Below are positions 47,402-58,559 of a DNA stretch of 64,000 nucleotides, one piece after another; within the stretch, counting starts at the first letter, position 1; each line of letters opens with the position of its first letter. Position numbers and translations under genes: made by a program. Under the pieces are notes generated by a model that was given only the letters and a program-made list of their open reading frames with translations, ran no database searches and was not told the origin of the DNA. The DNA comes from Fistulifera solaris (lineage: Eukaryota; Bacillariophyta; Bacillariophyceae; Naviculales; Stauroneidaceae), in the NCBI GenBank assembly GCA_030295235.1, contig AP026162.1:1178001-1242000 (forward strand), written 5' to 3'.

Positions 47402-47885
47402 ATTACTCGTCTCATGGGTTGCGACAGATTCTGCTTGCAATGGATAGTAGGGGTCTTTCGTTTGCTACTATATGATGTTGTCGTTACTACAGCATCATTC
47501 ATCATTCTCTTTTCGAGGAAAATGCAAGAGGTTGCAAATAAAACAAAAGTGCCACACGATTGCAGCGTTCATTCACGAAAGCCTGTCACAGCCAAGATGA
47601 CCAAGATAGTAGAGTGAAAAGTCTGTCGTAGAAAGTAGGATCGGCTTGTCTAACTTAGTACTATGTATCACTCGTCATTCGAAATATTTTGAACGATAAC
47701 GCGTTTTCTTACTTAAAGAGGAACCGAGCCAACAAACTGTCTCTCTTTATTTACAAAATCTCATCGAGCCGGCACGTCTTGTGAACGCAAAGGCCTCACC
47801 GAAACGCATTGACCATGGTGAGAGGCATTTTTCGAAGCAATCTTACCTCATCACAAGACAGCTTGTAAAGAGGGCGAATATCATC
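47402..47885. other. Divergent promoter region
   Basis: It lies between the aldolase and condensin genes. The condensin frame opens at 47781 but has no in-frame ATG before 47886. No other feature is seen. Confidence 0.5.
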
Positions 47886-50779
47886 ATGAGCAGTGTTTTA
47901 GACATATTGCGGTCGCATTGCGAAGATCATCAAGATAGTAGAGGCGATGACCAATCGCTTTCTGTAGAACGTCGTGCCGCCAAGATCGTGGAAGAGATCG
48001 AAGAGTATGGTCTTGCAAATCAGATGCAGCGAATTGCCTTGGACACTTCTGATGGTAATTGCACCTTTGAACAAGAAGTAGCTGCTCAGCTGATTCATTT
48101 CCTTGAGTGCTCTTTGCACTCTCTCGTGGAGACAGATAGTGAGAGTAAGGAGGCCGTGAAAGCAGTTCTTGAACTGCTTGCCATAGTTTCGTCCTGCGAT
48201 CCTTCGATTTGTAAGCCAGTGGTTGAGCGCGCTGTACAGCTGTCGGAAACAAAATTGGATAGCGTGCGTGCTTCTGTCTGTCAGTTCATAGGATGGGCTG
48301 TTGGGAAGATCATGTCTCTGTCTTCGAAAAAGATCGACCAGTTCAATGATGTTTTGGATTCGGCGTCACAGGTGTTGCTTCCGCGAATGACGGATAAAAG
48401 CCAAAGCGTTCGCCTTTCAGCGATCAAGGCTAGCGCCCATTTCTTCACCAACGATGCCACCGATCCTGACATCCTTCAGTCCCTTCTTTGGTGTATGCAA
48501 CATGATACATCCGTTGCAAATCGTGTTGCGGCAACTGAATGCGTTCCAATTAACTTGGAGACTATTAATTACGTCATTCAGCGTATTCGTGACGTTAAAA
48601 GCAAAGTTCGTGTGGCCGCTCTTCAATCGATTCGGGTCAAATGCAGTGACTTGTCGCTGCTCGATCCGACGCAGTGTGCAGCGCTCTTGCAAGCCGGGTA
48701 TACTGAGCGGTAAGTATTTCTGATTCGTTACTTGCTTCATCTGTTTGATGACATTCTCACGCGTGATATTGATATTATGCAGATGCCAAGAGACGAAAGC
48801 TGAAACCGAAAAAAGTCGTTTGTTTGAGCTGGATGAAACTGGTCAAATACGATTGCCTCCAATTGTTCAAGCATTTGTCTGTTATAGATCACGACAAGGA
48901 GTGCGAGATTGTTGCGACAATCCTGTTCCACGCATGCAACTCGGACGATGCACTTGCTACGTTAGGCGACGCAGAAGCTCGTGAGTTCCGTGATGCCGTC
49001 CAAAATTCAGTGGTCTCCCTTGTGGATGTCGCGAACGAAAAATCTTTGTCGGCCGAGAGCCTTTTCATGTCAGTATCAGCATGTAAACTAGCGAGCTCAC
49101 AAAAAGACAAAGAAGCAACTCTCGAAAAGATCCTGCCCGAGATTTCGATCCTTTGTCAGACTTTAGAGAAGCTTGCCGGTGATCTCATCAATGCGATCGA
49201 AGCTGACAACAGCGAATCCCAGGACTTTCTCGTTTTCATGTGTGAGCAGCTAATGAAGCTCGCCGTTCTGAGTGATCTTGAAGAAGGATCGCGACGCATT
49301 TTCGTCACTGCTCTACGTCGACTCCTATCTTCTTTGCTCACGCCCGATGATCTAATTACCGAGGCCGTCAAAACACTGCATACAGTGAGCTTGAATGATT
49401 CTGAATTTCTCGATCATACGATGGCAGTGATTCATCAGCTCGACATGCTTTCCCAAGATCAGGAAGACATTTTAGTGAGCTACAAGCTCAGGACTATGTC
49501 TATCTTGTGTTCATTCTTCGAAACTGTCAATCCTAGCTCGAGCTTGGACTCGTCCTTGAACGAAATATCGGAGTACATTCTACCTGCACTTTCCCAGCCA
49601 AATCGACTTTTGCGCGAGGCGGCAATAAACTGCCTGGGAAGATTTGGTCTGTTTGCTTCGAAAGATCAAGTCGAAGGCAACTACCTGTTGTTGCTGACTG
49701 GAGTTTGCAGAGATGTCGAAGAAGTAGAAGAAGTCAGAGCACAAGCATTGCTCTCCATTGCCGATTGGTCGTTTGTCTACGGTGTCTGCGACGACACTGC
49801 TCTTGTGATCACCGACTTTCTTGAGCGTCCCGAGCATCCTAAATCCTTGTCTTACATTGCAGCTGAAATTGCAACCAAGCTTTTGCTGTCAGGCAAAGTC
49901 GATAATGCCGCATGGTTGGGCAATTTACTTTCCACATTCTTCGATCCACAAACTGAGAAAGATTTTGATGAGTTCGACGATGTTACGCAGGTCGGCAATC
50001 CCATTCGGGTTCATCAAATTCTAACCATTTTCTTCCCTGCGTACGCTTGCATGCATGTGAACAAATATGAAAACTTGTTCGATGGCGTCGGTTTGGCTTT
50101 GCAGCGCGTACAGGATCTTCGAGATCAGCGGAAGAAAGCTTCGAAACGGGGCACGTCTCGTAAGACCTCCGCTGGTACTTTCCCCTATACAAAACTTTTA
50201 GATTACGTTGTCAACATCATGGAAGACGCCTGGTCACATGCCAATTCATCCGAACAAGAGGGCACCGACAAGGAAGGTAATGAGGAAGGTTCGCAGCAAA
50301 GAGATTTTGTTCTTCGGGCTGCACTTGAGGTGGCCTCCTATCTCGAAAAGAATCTATGTGATCTTGGAGTGACTATCATTCGGACATTATGCAAATGGTT
50401 AAGTTCTCAAGAACTCGATATCTCGTCGTGTGCCACGAAGTCTTTGTCCAAACTAAAAACCTGTGTGGACGGGATCGAGATGGCTCTGTCCGATTCCACA
50501 GCTGAGAAGTACTTGGCGCCGCTCGTGACTCGCCTTTCTCAAGTACCTGCGGAAGACAGCTCTCGATCTGAATCTGGTGAAGACTCGGAAGATGACCAAG
50601 AAAATGACGAGTTAGCGAATTCATTCTACAACCTACGGGTGTCGAGTGAATCACCGCCTCCTAAGGAAAACTTACCGACAGATCTTTCCTCACTGTCCAG
50701 CAAGCGCAGTAGCAGCGAGTTTCTTCCCACTCCCAGCAGACAGTCCAGATTCGCTGAACGCCATTTGAATGTAGAATAA
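47886..50779 (+). CDS. NCAPG: Condensin complex subunit 3 (CAP-G)
   Basis: CAP-G is a HEAT-repeat subunit that loads condensin on DNA for mitotic chromosome compaction. ATG 47886 begins MSSVLDILRSHCED. Exon 1 has HEAT-like text typical of CAP-G: LPRMTDKSQSVRLSAIKA, WCMQHDTSVANRVAATECV and QRIRDVKSKVRVAALQSI. Exon 1 ends at GYTER before GTAAGT (48711). Exon 2 encodes VVCLSWMKLVKYDCLQLFKHLSV and runs to 50779. The first acceptor, ATTATGCAG at 48782, leaves the frame one base out; a second AG, 11 bases later, splices in frame to RKLKPKKVVC. Either that AG is used or one base is missing. The tail is acidic and Ser-rich (ESGEDSEDDQENDE), with SP sites and KRSSSEFLPTPSRQSR, likely mitotic kinase targets. 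Confidence 0.9.
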
Positions 50780-50863
50780 ACGTTTCTTTTTAAATAATTG
50801 TTTGCGACAACTCAATCTAACTTATAGTGAATCTTTGTGAAGACAGTAATCGTATCCTAAAAC

Positions 50864-52137
50864 TTATTCGGCAGTCTTTTCTTCCTCTTCCTCCTCCTCC
50901 TCGTCGAAGTCCTCATCAGCTTCGTCCTCTTCCGGAACAGGGTCTTTCTTTTCCAGATAATCCTTGTCAAAGAAATGCAAACGTACGTATCCATCTTCGG
51001 CACCACTAGCATAGCTTCTGCCGTTCGGATTGATATCGACTAAAAAAGCGGTTAGCGCCTTGCAGTACATATTTCGAAGATAATTCAATCAACAAAACTT
51101 ACGCGCATTGATCGGACCGAAATGCCCTTTCACTATGCCGAACTCATCTTCATAAACAAGGTTGAAGAATCGGGTCTCGAACTTTCCAACTTTGCCCGAT
51201 GTTGTCGTCACACTCATGGCTTCCTGACCTCCCCCGAGCAGAATGTGGTCTTTCTGTTCAGATATTACTGCGTCATTTACGGGACGATCGGTTCGGTACG
51301 TTTTGAGGTGCGTCAAGTCGACCGGGTCGTACAGTTTGGATGTAAAATCCGCCGAACTGGTGATGAACAATGTTTTCTCGCGGTTGAAACGGAGTCGGTT
51401 GATTTTCTTTTCATGCGCGGTAATTTCTTCTTTCAGATCACCTGTTTCGGGGTCATACAAGCGAATCTGGCCGTTGTCAAAGGCGACCAACAAGTCTTCG
51501 TTCAACGCCGTCCAGTGGACGTGTGTGGGCTTTACAACTTTTCCATTGATCTTGGGCAATTCAATTTCCAATCTGGGAGTTTCGCTATAAGTAGAAGGAT
51601 CTTGGTCTTCTGGTGCGTCAAAGACACAAATCTTGGCCGGGTGATCGACGAAGGGATCGGAAATGGTGACAAACATTTGTGAACCTTCCGCCCAGGCAAC
51701 TCCGCGGACGGGGCCTCTGTGATTGAAAACAAAGATACATTCTCCCGTGCGAACATCCCAGAGACGACACGAAGTGTCCGCTGAAGCTGTTAGTAGACGT
51801 TTTGTGAAGCGATCGCAATCCAAATCCCACACAGTTCCCTTATGGCCGTTGTAAGTGCCCAGACGTTCACCGTTTTCGACTCGCCACACGGACGGCACAA
51901 GATCCTTCGATGCGGTGAAGAGGAGATCCCCATCATGATTGAACTGAACCGTTGTGATGGGTCGCTCGTGACCTTGTAGTAAATACGGTCTCTGCAAACA
52001 AAAAAAAGAAATACAAGAAGAACATGAGAAAAAGGAACCTGTCGGATCGATTTCATATTTTGCGATTGTTCTCAAAGGGCTAATGCGAAGGACGTGCGTT
52101 TTACATGCTCAACGGCAACAATTAATTTTCGTACCAT
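50864..52137 (-). CDS. EIF3I: Eukaryotic translation initiation factor 3 subunit I (eIF3i/TIF34)
   Basis: eIF3i is a seven-blade WD40 propeller that binds eIF3b and eIF3g. Exon 1 is the ATG alone (52135-52137); a 143-bp intron (51992-52134, GTACGA...TGCAG) follows, and exon 2 starts [18 protein letters not shown], which restores the universal start M-R/K-P-x-LLQGHER. WD text includes [41 protein letters not shown] and [14 protein letters not shown]. The second intron (51040-51102, 63 bp, phase 1) joins GHFGPINA to [22 protein letters not shown]. The C-terminus is unusually acidic ([20 protein letters not shown]). No frame error is present. Confidence 0.95.
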
Positions 52138-52639
52138 ATTGTTTGTTTATCCTGCTTTTGCAATATTCTCGAGCTTGAATGTGAAGACAAACTTTACCGC
52201 CATTGTCTATTTTCATGCTTGTCGCTCGCAGAGCGTTCATCTCCTCCCAATTTTTCTGGCGTATCATAACCTGATGAGAATAATGTCGCACTGAACTATT
52301 TTTTTATACAGAAGTATGTAGAGACACTGTCGTACCGAGTTGCCATGATTTGCTTCTGTTAGCTCTAACAACCAAGGTTCTTCCTCCGCCCCGAAACCGA
52401 ACAAAATCGGCTAACGATGTTGGATGAAAAGAAAGCGTATGATTATCGTGTTCTTTCTTCGCCAGAACCTATAACAATCTACCTGGTATTAGTTGGGAAT
52501 ACGCACAGACTCAAAACAGCCCAACCAGTTCGAATCTAGACGGAAACTCACGTTATTTCATAGAAACGAAATACTGGGAGTAACATACCATTCAATATAT
52601 ACGTCTAATATATTGTAAAATACAAACAAACATTTCCTT
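52138..52639. other. Intergenic region upstream of eIF3i
   Basis: It lies between two minus-strand genes. ATATATACGTCTAATATATTG near 52595-52617 is the only notable AT-rich string. No gene is seen. Confidence 0.5.
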
Positions 52640-54508
52640 TCATCGCGTCGTCGTCGCTTTTCGTACATTCTTGAAGAAATCTTCAATTCCCATGAGCCCA
52701 ATCTTTTTGACAAGGAATTTAGGAACCATGCCTGATTTGACTTGCGAGAGGCTGGTCATATCTGTCAAATGTGGGTGGTTGGGGACTCTTCTCAGCACAT
52801 TGATGCCCCAAAGAATCTCATTCTTCTGTTCGGTAAGTCGGACTTTCTCGGTCGACGACCCCCGCGGGCCTTCGTAAACAGAACGACTGACGATAACGTA
52901 TCCATCATCAAAGGAGCGCGCATGCATGAGACAATTCAGAAAGACACTCATACTCGTGAATGGAACGCGAGTCTCCGACTGAATAACCTTGCTACCTCTG
53001 CAGAAAGCATCTTTGTCATTCTTGCAATCAAATTGGCTATTGCCGAGTTCAATGATTGTTTTGCGGCCAAGGCAGAAGTTGTTGTACTCTGGTGTTCTTG
53101 AATTATCCCATAGTAGATTTAGCATTTCACGGGGGCTCATAGGAACAACACCACGGGCAAGAAAAAGAGGAACCTCCGAAGAGTCCGACACGCCAGACCA
53201 AACCAACGTCTCCTTTTGTAACAAACTGAGGCGTTCTATTGTCGATACCTGAGCCATCTTTTTCAGCAGTTTCGAAGTAGTGTTTTCTGACTTCCACGCT
53301 ATCTTCATAGGCGGTTCAACGACTTTCGCGGTCTTGCCCTGAATAACGCGAACAGTCGGATGGTTGGCCAACAATGAGAACCCCCGCTCCACCATGCTAT
53401 CAAAGATTTCTTCCCGTGGTACTTCCTCACAGAGATCAGCTTCCAGATCGATACAGAAAAAACGATCTGACGCTGGGTCGCTGGGGTCTTTGAGGTCGAG
53501 GTCCACGACGCGGAGCAGCAGCATGCTTTTCTTGCCGGATCGGTTGCTTTTCGTCGGCGTTTGCATGTAGTCGTCGGAAGGAACGTAATCAAGGCGCAAT
53601 CGTTCAAGATAGTTGTCGCTGGAAGTACTGTCAACAAGCTTCTTGACAGGCGTGGGCTCAATGATTGCTGACTCAACGTGTTTCTCTTTCTCGTTAACAG
53701 GAGGAGTGACAAGGCTACTAACAATAGAACCAACGTGACCAATTGCATTTTCAGCACTGCCCACAATGACTCGACTCGGCAGCATCACTGCAGCAACAAT
53801 GCCACCACTTTTCGGAATATTTGAATCCTGCGGGTTTGACTTTTCGCTCTCCAGATTCTCGGTAACGGTATGCGCAATACTCTTGGTTGCAGCCGCCAAA
53901 ATGGACCCCGTTTCCGAAAGAAGATGACTGTACGCGCCAACAATCATATCACAGGTCCGTCCCGTGATATGAAGCGGCATGGTGACCGGTAGTAACGCTG
54001 CTTGAATGCACAAATGTCCCGCCGAGCCGGCCAAATGAACACTGCTGCAAACTAAGTTCTTCATCTCTGGCGATTCCATCAAAAGTTGCACGGAGCGCAG
54101 CCACTGTTGAAGGGCGTCGCCAATATTTTCAGGTACTTCATGGTATAAATTGTTACTTGCAGAATTCGAAACATTCCCAAACGGCGAATCCATTCCATGG
54201 TCATCGTCTTCGCTGATGAGAGAAGCGTTCGGATCGCAAGTCACGCTCTCGAGAGGTCGCAATGGACGTTGTGCAGCAAGATGTCTTCGGTTGGATTCGG
54301 TACTAGCAGAGCTGACTGTTGACGATGTTTCGTGATAAAAGACTTCTTTCCTTCGATACGGAAAACTCGATAAGTTTTCTAATAAAGAAGTGGGCGAAAC
54401 ACGTCTTGTGCGCGACATCGAACTGGTTGATAGTTCTCCCGTGGATGACTGGCTCGAGTTTATGTTTAGCAACGACGACGACTCGTTATGGTTTCGTCGA
54501 AGGGGCAT
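52640..54508 (-). CDS. START-domain lipid-binding protein
   Basis: START domains bind lipids in a deep cavity. ATG 54508 begins MPLRRNHNESSSLLN; residues 1-125 are Ser-rich and disordered. Residues ~125-280 contain hydrophobic helices (LVCSSVHLAGSAGHLCIQA, HITGRTCDMIVGAYSHLL, GGIVAAVMLPSRVIVG) that may associate with membranes. The START domain covers ~455-622: SLLQKETLVWSGVSDSSEVPLFLARGVVPMSPREMLNLLWD, EYNNFCLGRKTIIELG, SETRVPFTSM, YVIVSRSVYEG, and EILWGINVLRRVPNHPHLTDMTSLSQVKSGMVPKFLVKKIGL, the typical C-terminal helix. The frame is intact. Lipid specificity cannot be read from sequence. Confidence 0.85.
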   Translation of the reverse strand: MPLRRNHNESSSLLNINSSQSSTGELSTSSMSRTRRVSPTSLLENLSSFPYRRKEVFYHETSSTVSSASTESNRRHLAAQRPLRPLESVTCDPNASLISEDDDHGMDSPFGNVSNSASNNLYHEVPENIGDALQQWLRSVQLLMESPEMKNLVCSSVHLAGSAGHLCIQAALLPVTMPLHITGRTCDMIVGAYSHLLSETGSILAAATKSIAHTVTENLESEKSNPQDSNIPKSGGIVAAVMLPSRVIVGSAENAIGHVGSIVSSLVTPPVNEKEKHVESAIIEPTPVKKLVDSTSSDNYLERLRLDYVPSDDYMQTPTKSNRSGKKSMLLLRVVDLDLKDPSDPASDRFFCIDLEADLCEEVPREEIFDSMVERGFSLLANHPTVRVIQGKTAKVVEPPMKIAWKSENTTSKLLKKMAQVSTIERLSLLQKETLVWSGVSDSSEVPLFLARGVVPMSPREMLNLLWDNSRTPEYNNFCLGRKTIIELGNSQFDCKNDKDAFCRGSKVIQSETRVPFTSMSVFLNCLMHARSFDDGYVIVSRSVYEGPRGSSTEKVRLTEQKNEILWGINVLRRVPNHPHLTDMTSLSQVKSGMVPKFLVKKIGLMGIEDFFKNVRKATTTR

Positions 54509-55330
54509 CCTTTGAGAATCGCTTCGTCACGAATAATGATAGGTTCACGGTGTTTCGGTTGTTGTGCTCTCAAATTCAAGCACAAGAGACAAAAAGAAAT
54601 TCTCTCGAATAAAAAAACCAGCGATTGGCTTGGTTGTTTGCATGCTTCGTAAACGTAAACAACAAAGGGTGACGACGACGTTTGGATCATTTCGGAATTG
54701 CCTCACTATATGCTTTCACTGTAGTCGAACAAGACGACGCGGCAGAGCGTGACTGTACTGTGTAAAGTACTCGATTTTTCATTTCCATTCTTTTTCGGCG
54801 TAGCCGCGCGCGCAGTCCCGTTAAAACGTATCACGATTCATGAACAAGACTGATGATGAGTGATGAGTGATGAGGTGTACCGATTTATTGGGGGTTTGAT
54901 TCGGGTCATTAATCGCTTACTCTATGAATAATATAGCTTATAGGTATCGAAAAGCAAAAAGTGAAAGTTAAAACAAAATATAGAAAAGAGGAGTGTTGCA
55001 ATGCTTAAAAAGTCTACGTGGTTTGCACGTAGCCCCCGTAGGGAAAACTTATCGACGAAGGGGGTACCCGGATATGATAACCGCTAAGATTCGTGACTGC
55101 AAAGCAGTCGTGATGACCTTACCTGGAAATAGTAAATGGGGGGACCCTGAACCACAATGGAGATTGGGCATTTTCTGTCCTCGCACACACACACATCGCA
55201 CACACCATTCTCTTTCAAAGTTTATTGAATGATGAAATCAAGGATATACCAGGTATAAATGAACAACACTTTGTAAATTGATAAAAAAAGATCGAAAGTC
55301 TGATAGGCGGCAGTTTGGATCAAGAAAGCC
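54509..55330. other. Divergent intergenic region with structured repeat D
   Basis: It lies between the START gene (minus) and the CCB-type gene (plus). It contains GATGAGTGATGAGTGATGAGG near 54855-54875, the structured repeat at 55011-55080 and a short CA run near 55185. No gene is seen. Confidence 0.6.
55011..55080 (+). repeat. Structured intergenic repeat, copy D
   Basis: CTACGTG-GTTTG-CACGTAG forms a perfect seven-pair stem; CCCCC pairs with GGGGG around GTAGGGAAAACTTATCGACG; then GGGTACCC, itself palindromic, and GGATA. This copy keeps both stems while differing in sequence from A-C. Confidence 0.7.
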
Positions 55331-56278
55331 ATGAGATCGGCATTACGTGTTTTGTTAATAAGCTTTTTTACGAGAATGGTTTATCCGTTCTCGTGGCACC
55401 CGCACAGATCGCTGCTCTGTACTGGTAGGAGAAATACCGTGAATCCGAGGCTTCATGGACTCCGACTGGTCAAAGACGACAGTTCAGAATCGAGGAAGGC
55501 CCGCGTTCGCTTTTCGGGTGCATCCGATAGCAAAACAGCAACTGTTAGCAACCCGATCGATTTTGCTTTGTCCTGGATAGTTTCCGATCTTGGATCGATC
55601 GTTGTCGGTTTATCAGGGATTGTTATGCTCTTGATTGGACGATTGATACTCGACGCAGATATCAGTATCACAGACGCAGAAGCAATGACGGGATCGACTC
55701 GTTCGAATCTATTAGCCGTGTTTGCTTGTGTAGCTGTCCTCCTGAATGGCTTGGTCAAGCTGGATGTTGAATCCACGACAGCTGAGAGTGTTGTGCTTCA
55801 AGGGACTCGATGGCCTGTCACCAGTCTGCAACAAAATCCGAATTCCGAGTTGGTGTGGGCACTGGATTCGTTACTAAAAGCGACGTCGGCGGAAACAGCT
55901 ATTCTTCTGGAACAAAACAATGGGCAATGGAATATTGAATCATTTGCGGGAATAGTCCCCTGGTCTTCAACGTCGAACCCAGTCTCGCTAGCAAAGATTT
56001 CGACTCCTATTCTGGATCGGTGTCTGAAACAAACACGTGAGTCGCAGTCGTTTCAAGAAACCTATTTGCCAACACTGCAGGCTCTACCGGGTAAGACGGA
56101 ATTTATTTACATGCCCGTCAATACACAAGCAATTGTGCTGCTGCCGTTCCTTGCCGGTGAGAAATCGATGATCTTGGTGTTGGGCTCGAATCGGGCACGA
56201 AGTTTTACTCCTCGTGATATAGCTTGGTGTCAATTACTCACAAATCGAATAGCCGAAACACTTAATGTGACTAGATAA
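55331..56278 (+). CDS. CCB2/CCB4-type cytochrome b6f assembly factor
   Basis: CCB proteins attach heme ci to cytochrome b6 in chloroplasts. ATG 55331 begins MRSALRVLLISFFTRMVYPFS, a signal-like leader for plastid import. Two transmembrane helices follow at residues ~92-110 (LGSIVVGLSGIVMLLIGRLI) and ~132-150 (NLLAVFACVAVLLNGLVKLD), then ESVVLQGTRWPVT and a soluble GAF-like domain (LLKATSAETAILLEQNNGQWNIESFAGIVPW, MPVNTQAIVLLPFLAGEKSMILVLGSN, FTPRDIAWCQLLTNRIAETL). This pair of helices plus GAF-like region is the layout of the CCB2/CCB4 family. Which of the two it is cannot be decided by eye. The frame is intact; it is convergent with the GARP gene, 62 bp apart. Confidence 0.78.
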   Translation: MRSALRVLLISFFTRMVYPFSWHPHRSLLCTGRRNTVNPRLHGLRLVKDDSSESRKARVRFSGASDSKTATVSNPIDFALSWIVSDLGSIVVGLSGIVMLLIGRLILDADISITDAEAMTGSTRSNLLAVFACVAVLLNGLVKLDVESTTAESVVLQGTRWPVTSLQQNPNSELVWALDSLLKATSAETAILLEQNNGQWNIESFAGIVPWSSTSNPVSLAKISTPILDRCLKQTRESQSFQETYLPTLQALPGKTEFIYMPVNTQAIVLLPFLAGEKSMILVLGSNRARSFTPRDIAWCQLLTNRIAETLNVTR

Positions 56279-56340
56279 TCTCGTATTATTATTGTTAAGC
56301 TGCAATAATAGTCTATGAGCGTCATAGCATCTGGATCGTT

Positions 56341-57882
56341 TTAGTTGTTCATGAGGAAATCAAACAACTGATCGTCTCCACAATCGGTATACCAGAAGTC
56401 ATCTCCGATTGACATTCCTCTTTGTCGCTGAACATCATCCCCAGATCCATGTTCTGGCATCATGTCAATGGCAATATCCATTTTGTGAGGATCATCTTCG
56501 TGAATTAAACCATCCATTAAGCCCTCTTCTGGGTCGACAGGTTTGTTTCCAAGCTTCTGCTCTTCTTGTTGCTTCAACAATCTCATTTTGTTCTGAAACG
56601 CCATTTGGTATTGCATTTCTCGTTTCATCATGTTACTTTCTTGAATATTCACACGCATCGATGGATTTGATGGGGTGGGTAAAACGGCACTGTTATTGAG
56701 CGCATCCGCCGACGTCAATGTTCCCGACACATCATAAGCCGCGGGCTGTGAACCACTCGACAAATGCCCTAACTTGTGGATGTCTTCCATATTCCCAAGC
56801 ATCGACGCCTTGTTGTTGGCAGCGGCTTGAGCTGCAGCTTGTGCCTCGCGCTGAAGATTCAGTTGCTTTTTCAGCGTAAAAAACAATCCCATTAAATAAC
56901 CGACCGAAGCGCCAATTGGAGTCTTCTTCTCTTCCTCTGTTAGCCGTGGTATTAGAATCGTGTCATGCTGTTCTCGATTCGGCGCTAGAGACCGTGATTT
57001 GTTTCTCCGTGACGCGGCGTCAGCCAGTTCAAAGTCATTTCCTTCGTACATATCTTTGGGTGGATCATCGGGACTCTGCATAGTCGCATAAGTCACGTAC
57101 GCCGCAGCGTCAGGTCCCGTGAACGCAGCTCCACTTTTCGGAGGTCCATCCTTGAGTAAATTCGCCATGGACGAATCATACGCCGTCATGAATTCCCTTT
57201 TGGACTTGTTGCGATTGATTCTATACTTCTGTAAATGGCTCTTGACTCGTTCACTATTGATTTGTTCGTGTGCGGGCATGTGTTCTAGAATTGCGGACGG
57301 TGAGGAATGTTTCAATCCAACATCAAAGACCGCCGCAACGAAGTCGCGGTGTAAATCATCCGGCCACGTAAATCGCTTCGACCATCTTCCGTCGGTCGTT
57401 TTCTGCTTTCTTCTGGATTTCGAGCCTCGTGTCGAAGACGTCGATGATTCTTCTTCGGCGATGGGAGCTGAGGTAATGGAAGACGATCGCTTCCGTAGAT
57501 TCCGGCCGCTCCCGGCGCGCGCCGTTTTGGCTGTTTCTCCGGCGTGAACTATGGCACTGGGCGCCACCGTCGCAGCCGCAAACTTCATGGCTTCGCTCAT
57601 ATTGTTCGGAACGGGCGGGATGGATGTGCCCGTAGTGTTCTCGAACGACCAGTGTTTCGCATTACTGTAGGTAGATTGCGATGAAGAATTGCCGCCTACC
57701 ATGTTTTCGTAGACTTTCATGAGATCGGGTACAAGACTGCTGGGTATGGCACCGGGTCCAGCCGAAGGATTCGCAGAAGTGGTAGTCGGCGGACGAGCTG
57801 AGGTAATGTCGTGTCCTTCCTGTGACATGGTGCTGTTGATGCCGCGTTCTTCGCTATTATCTGAGAACTGTTCAGTCACCAT
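56341..57882 (-). CDS. GARP/Myb-SHLQKY transcription factor
   Basis: ATG 57882 begins MVTEQFSDNSEERGINSTM; an earlier frame start at 57960 is not an ATG. The single Myb-like DNA-binding domain at residues ~165-235 reads RWSKRFTWPDDLHRDFVAAVFDVGL, SPSAILEHMPAHEQINSERVKSHLQKYRINR, with the SHLQKYR signature of GARP proteins (relatives of plant PHR1 and type-B response regulators). It is preceded by basic Ser-rich text (SRKQKTTDGRW-like) that can serve as a nuclear signal. A Gln/Ala helix region (LKKQLNLQREAQAAAQAAANN) and an acidic C-terminus (EDDPHKMDIAIDMMPEHGSGDD, FWYTDCGDDQLFDFLMNN) suggest dimerisation and activation parts. No response-regulator receiver domain is present. Target genes are unknown. 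Confidence 0.85.
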   Translation of the reverse strand: MVTEQFSDNSEERGINSTMSQEGHDITSARPPTTTSANPSAGPGAIPSSLVPDLMKVYENMVGGNSSSQSTYSNAKHWSFENTTGTSIPPVPNNMSEAMKFAAATVAPSAIVHAGETAKTARAGSGRNLRKRSSSITSAPIAEEESSTSSTRGSKSRRKQKTTDGRWSKRFTWPDDLHRDFVAAVFDVGLKHSSPSAILEHMPAHEQINSERVKSHLQKYRINRNKSKREFMTAYDSSMANLLKDGPPKSGAAFTGPDAAAYVTYATMQSPDDPPKDMYEGNDFELADAASRRNKSRSLAPNREQHDTILIPRLTEEEKKTPIGASVGYLMGLFFTLKKQLNLQREAQAAAQAAANNKASMLGNMEDIHKLGHLSSGSQPAAYDVSGTLTSADALNNSAVLPTPSNPSMRVNIQESNMMKREMQYQMAFQNKMRLLKQQEEQKLGNKPVDPEEGLMDGLIHEDDPHKMDIAIDMMPEHGSGDDVQRQRGMSIGDDFWYTDCGDDQLFDFLMNN

Positions 57883-58559
57883 TTCGCATTCAGCGGTAAA
57901 ACGGATAGATGCTTGTATAGAACTAGAGTGAAAGAATGGACGACAGAAGCATCCAATCAATCAACAATTGTGCGGTAGGTTCCCTGCGCGCGCAACTTAA
58001 AGGCTCGGTGGGCTGGTGGGAGATTCTTCCTAACAATCGAAGAGCTGCCGATAGGGGATATGCTTTGCAACGAATGAATGAGAACAAAGCAATCAAATAA
58101 CAAAAGATCACTTGCTTTACCGTCTCATAACCCAGTAGCTATCGGAAAGCTCGCAAAGATCATTCAAATACTCGTGAAAAATGTTGGTAGCAAGGAGGCG
58201 AGCCAGTGAATCTTCGCAATGAATCTCCGCATCTTTTCATTCTCATCGAGCGCGTTTCGCAGATGTCTGGCTGCGTGGCATCGTCGTGATGCTTGAAGCT
58301 ATAGAGATAGAGGAGGTACACTATTACTAATACTAAGAACTGATGCGACGTTTTTACGATCAATACATAACTACGTGGTAAACCATTAACCTTACCTGGT
58401 ACTGGTACAGGATGTGTTGTTAGCGTTTTATTGCGATTTCTTGGTGACGAGCAAAGAATAACACAACAAAGAAAAAGCATGCCCTCCATGGTAAAATAAT
58501 ATTCTATTTCCAACTCAATGAACAATGACAAGAGCAGAAGTTAATTCATCCTCATAGAA
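57883..58559. other. Divergent promoter region
   Basis: It lies between the GARP and galactosyltransferase genes. TTACCTGGTACTGGTACAGG occurs near 58392-58411. No gene is seen. Confidence 0.5.
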
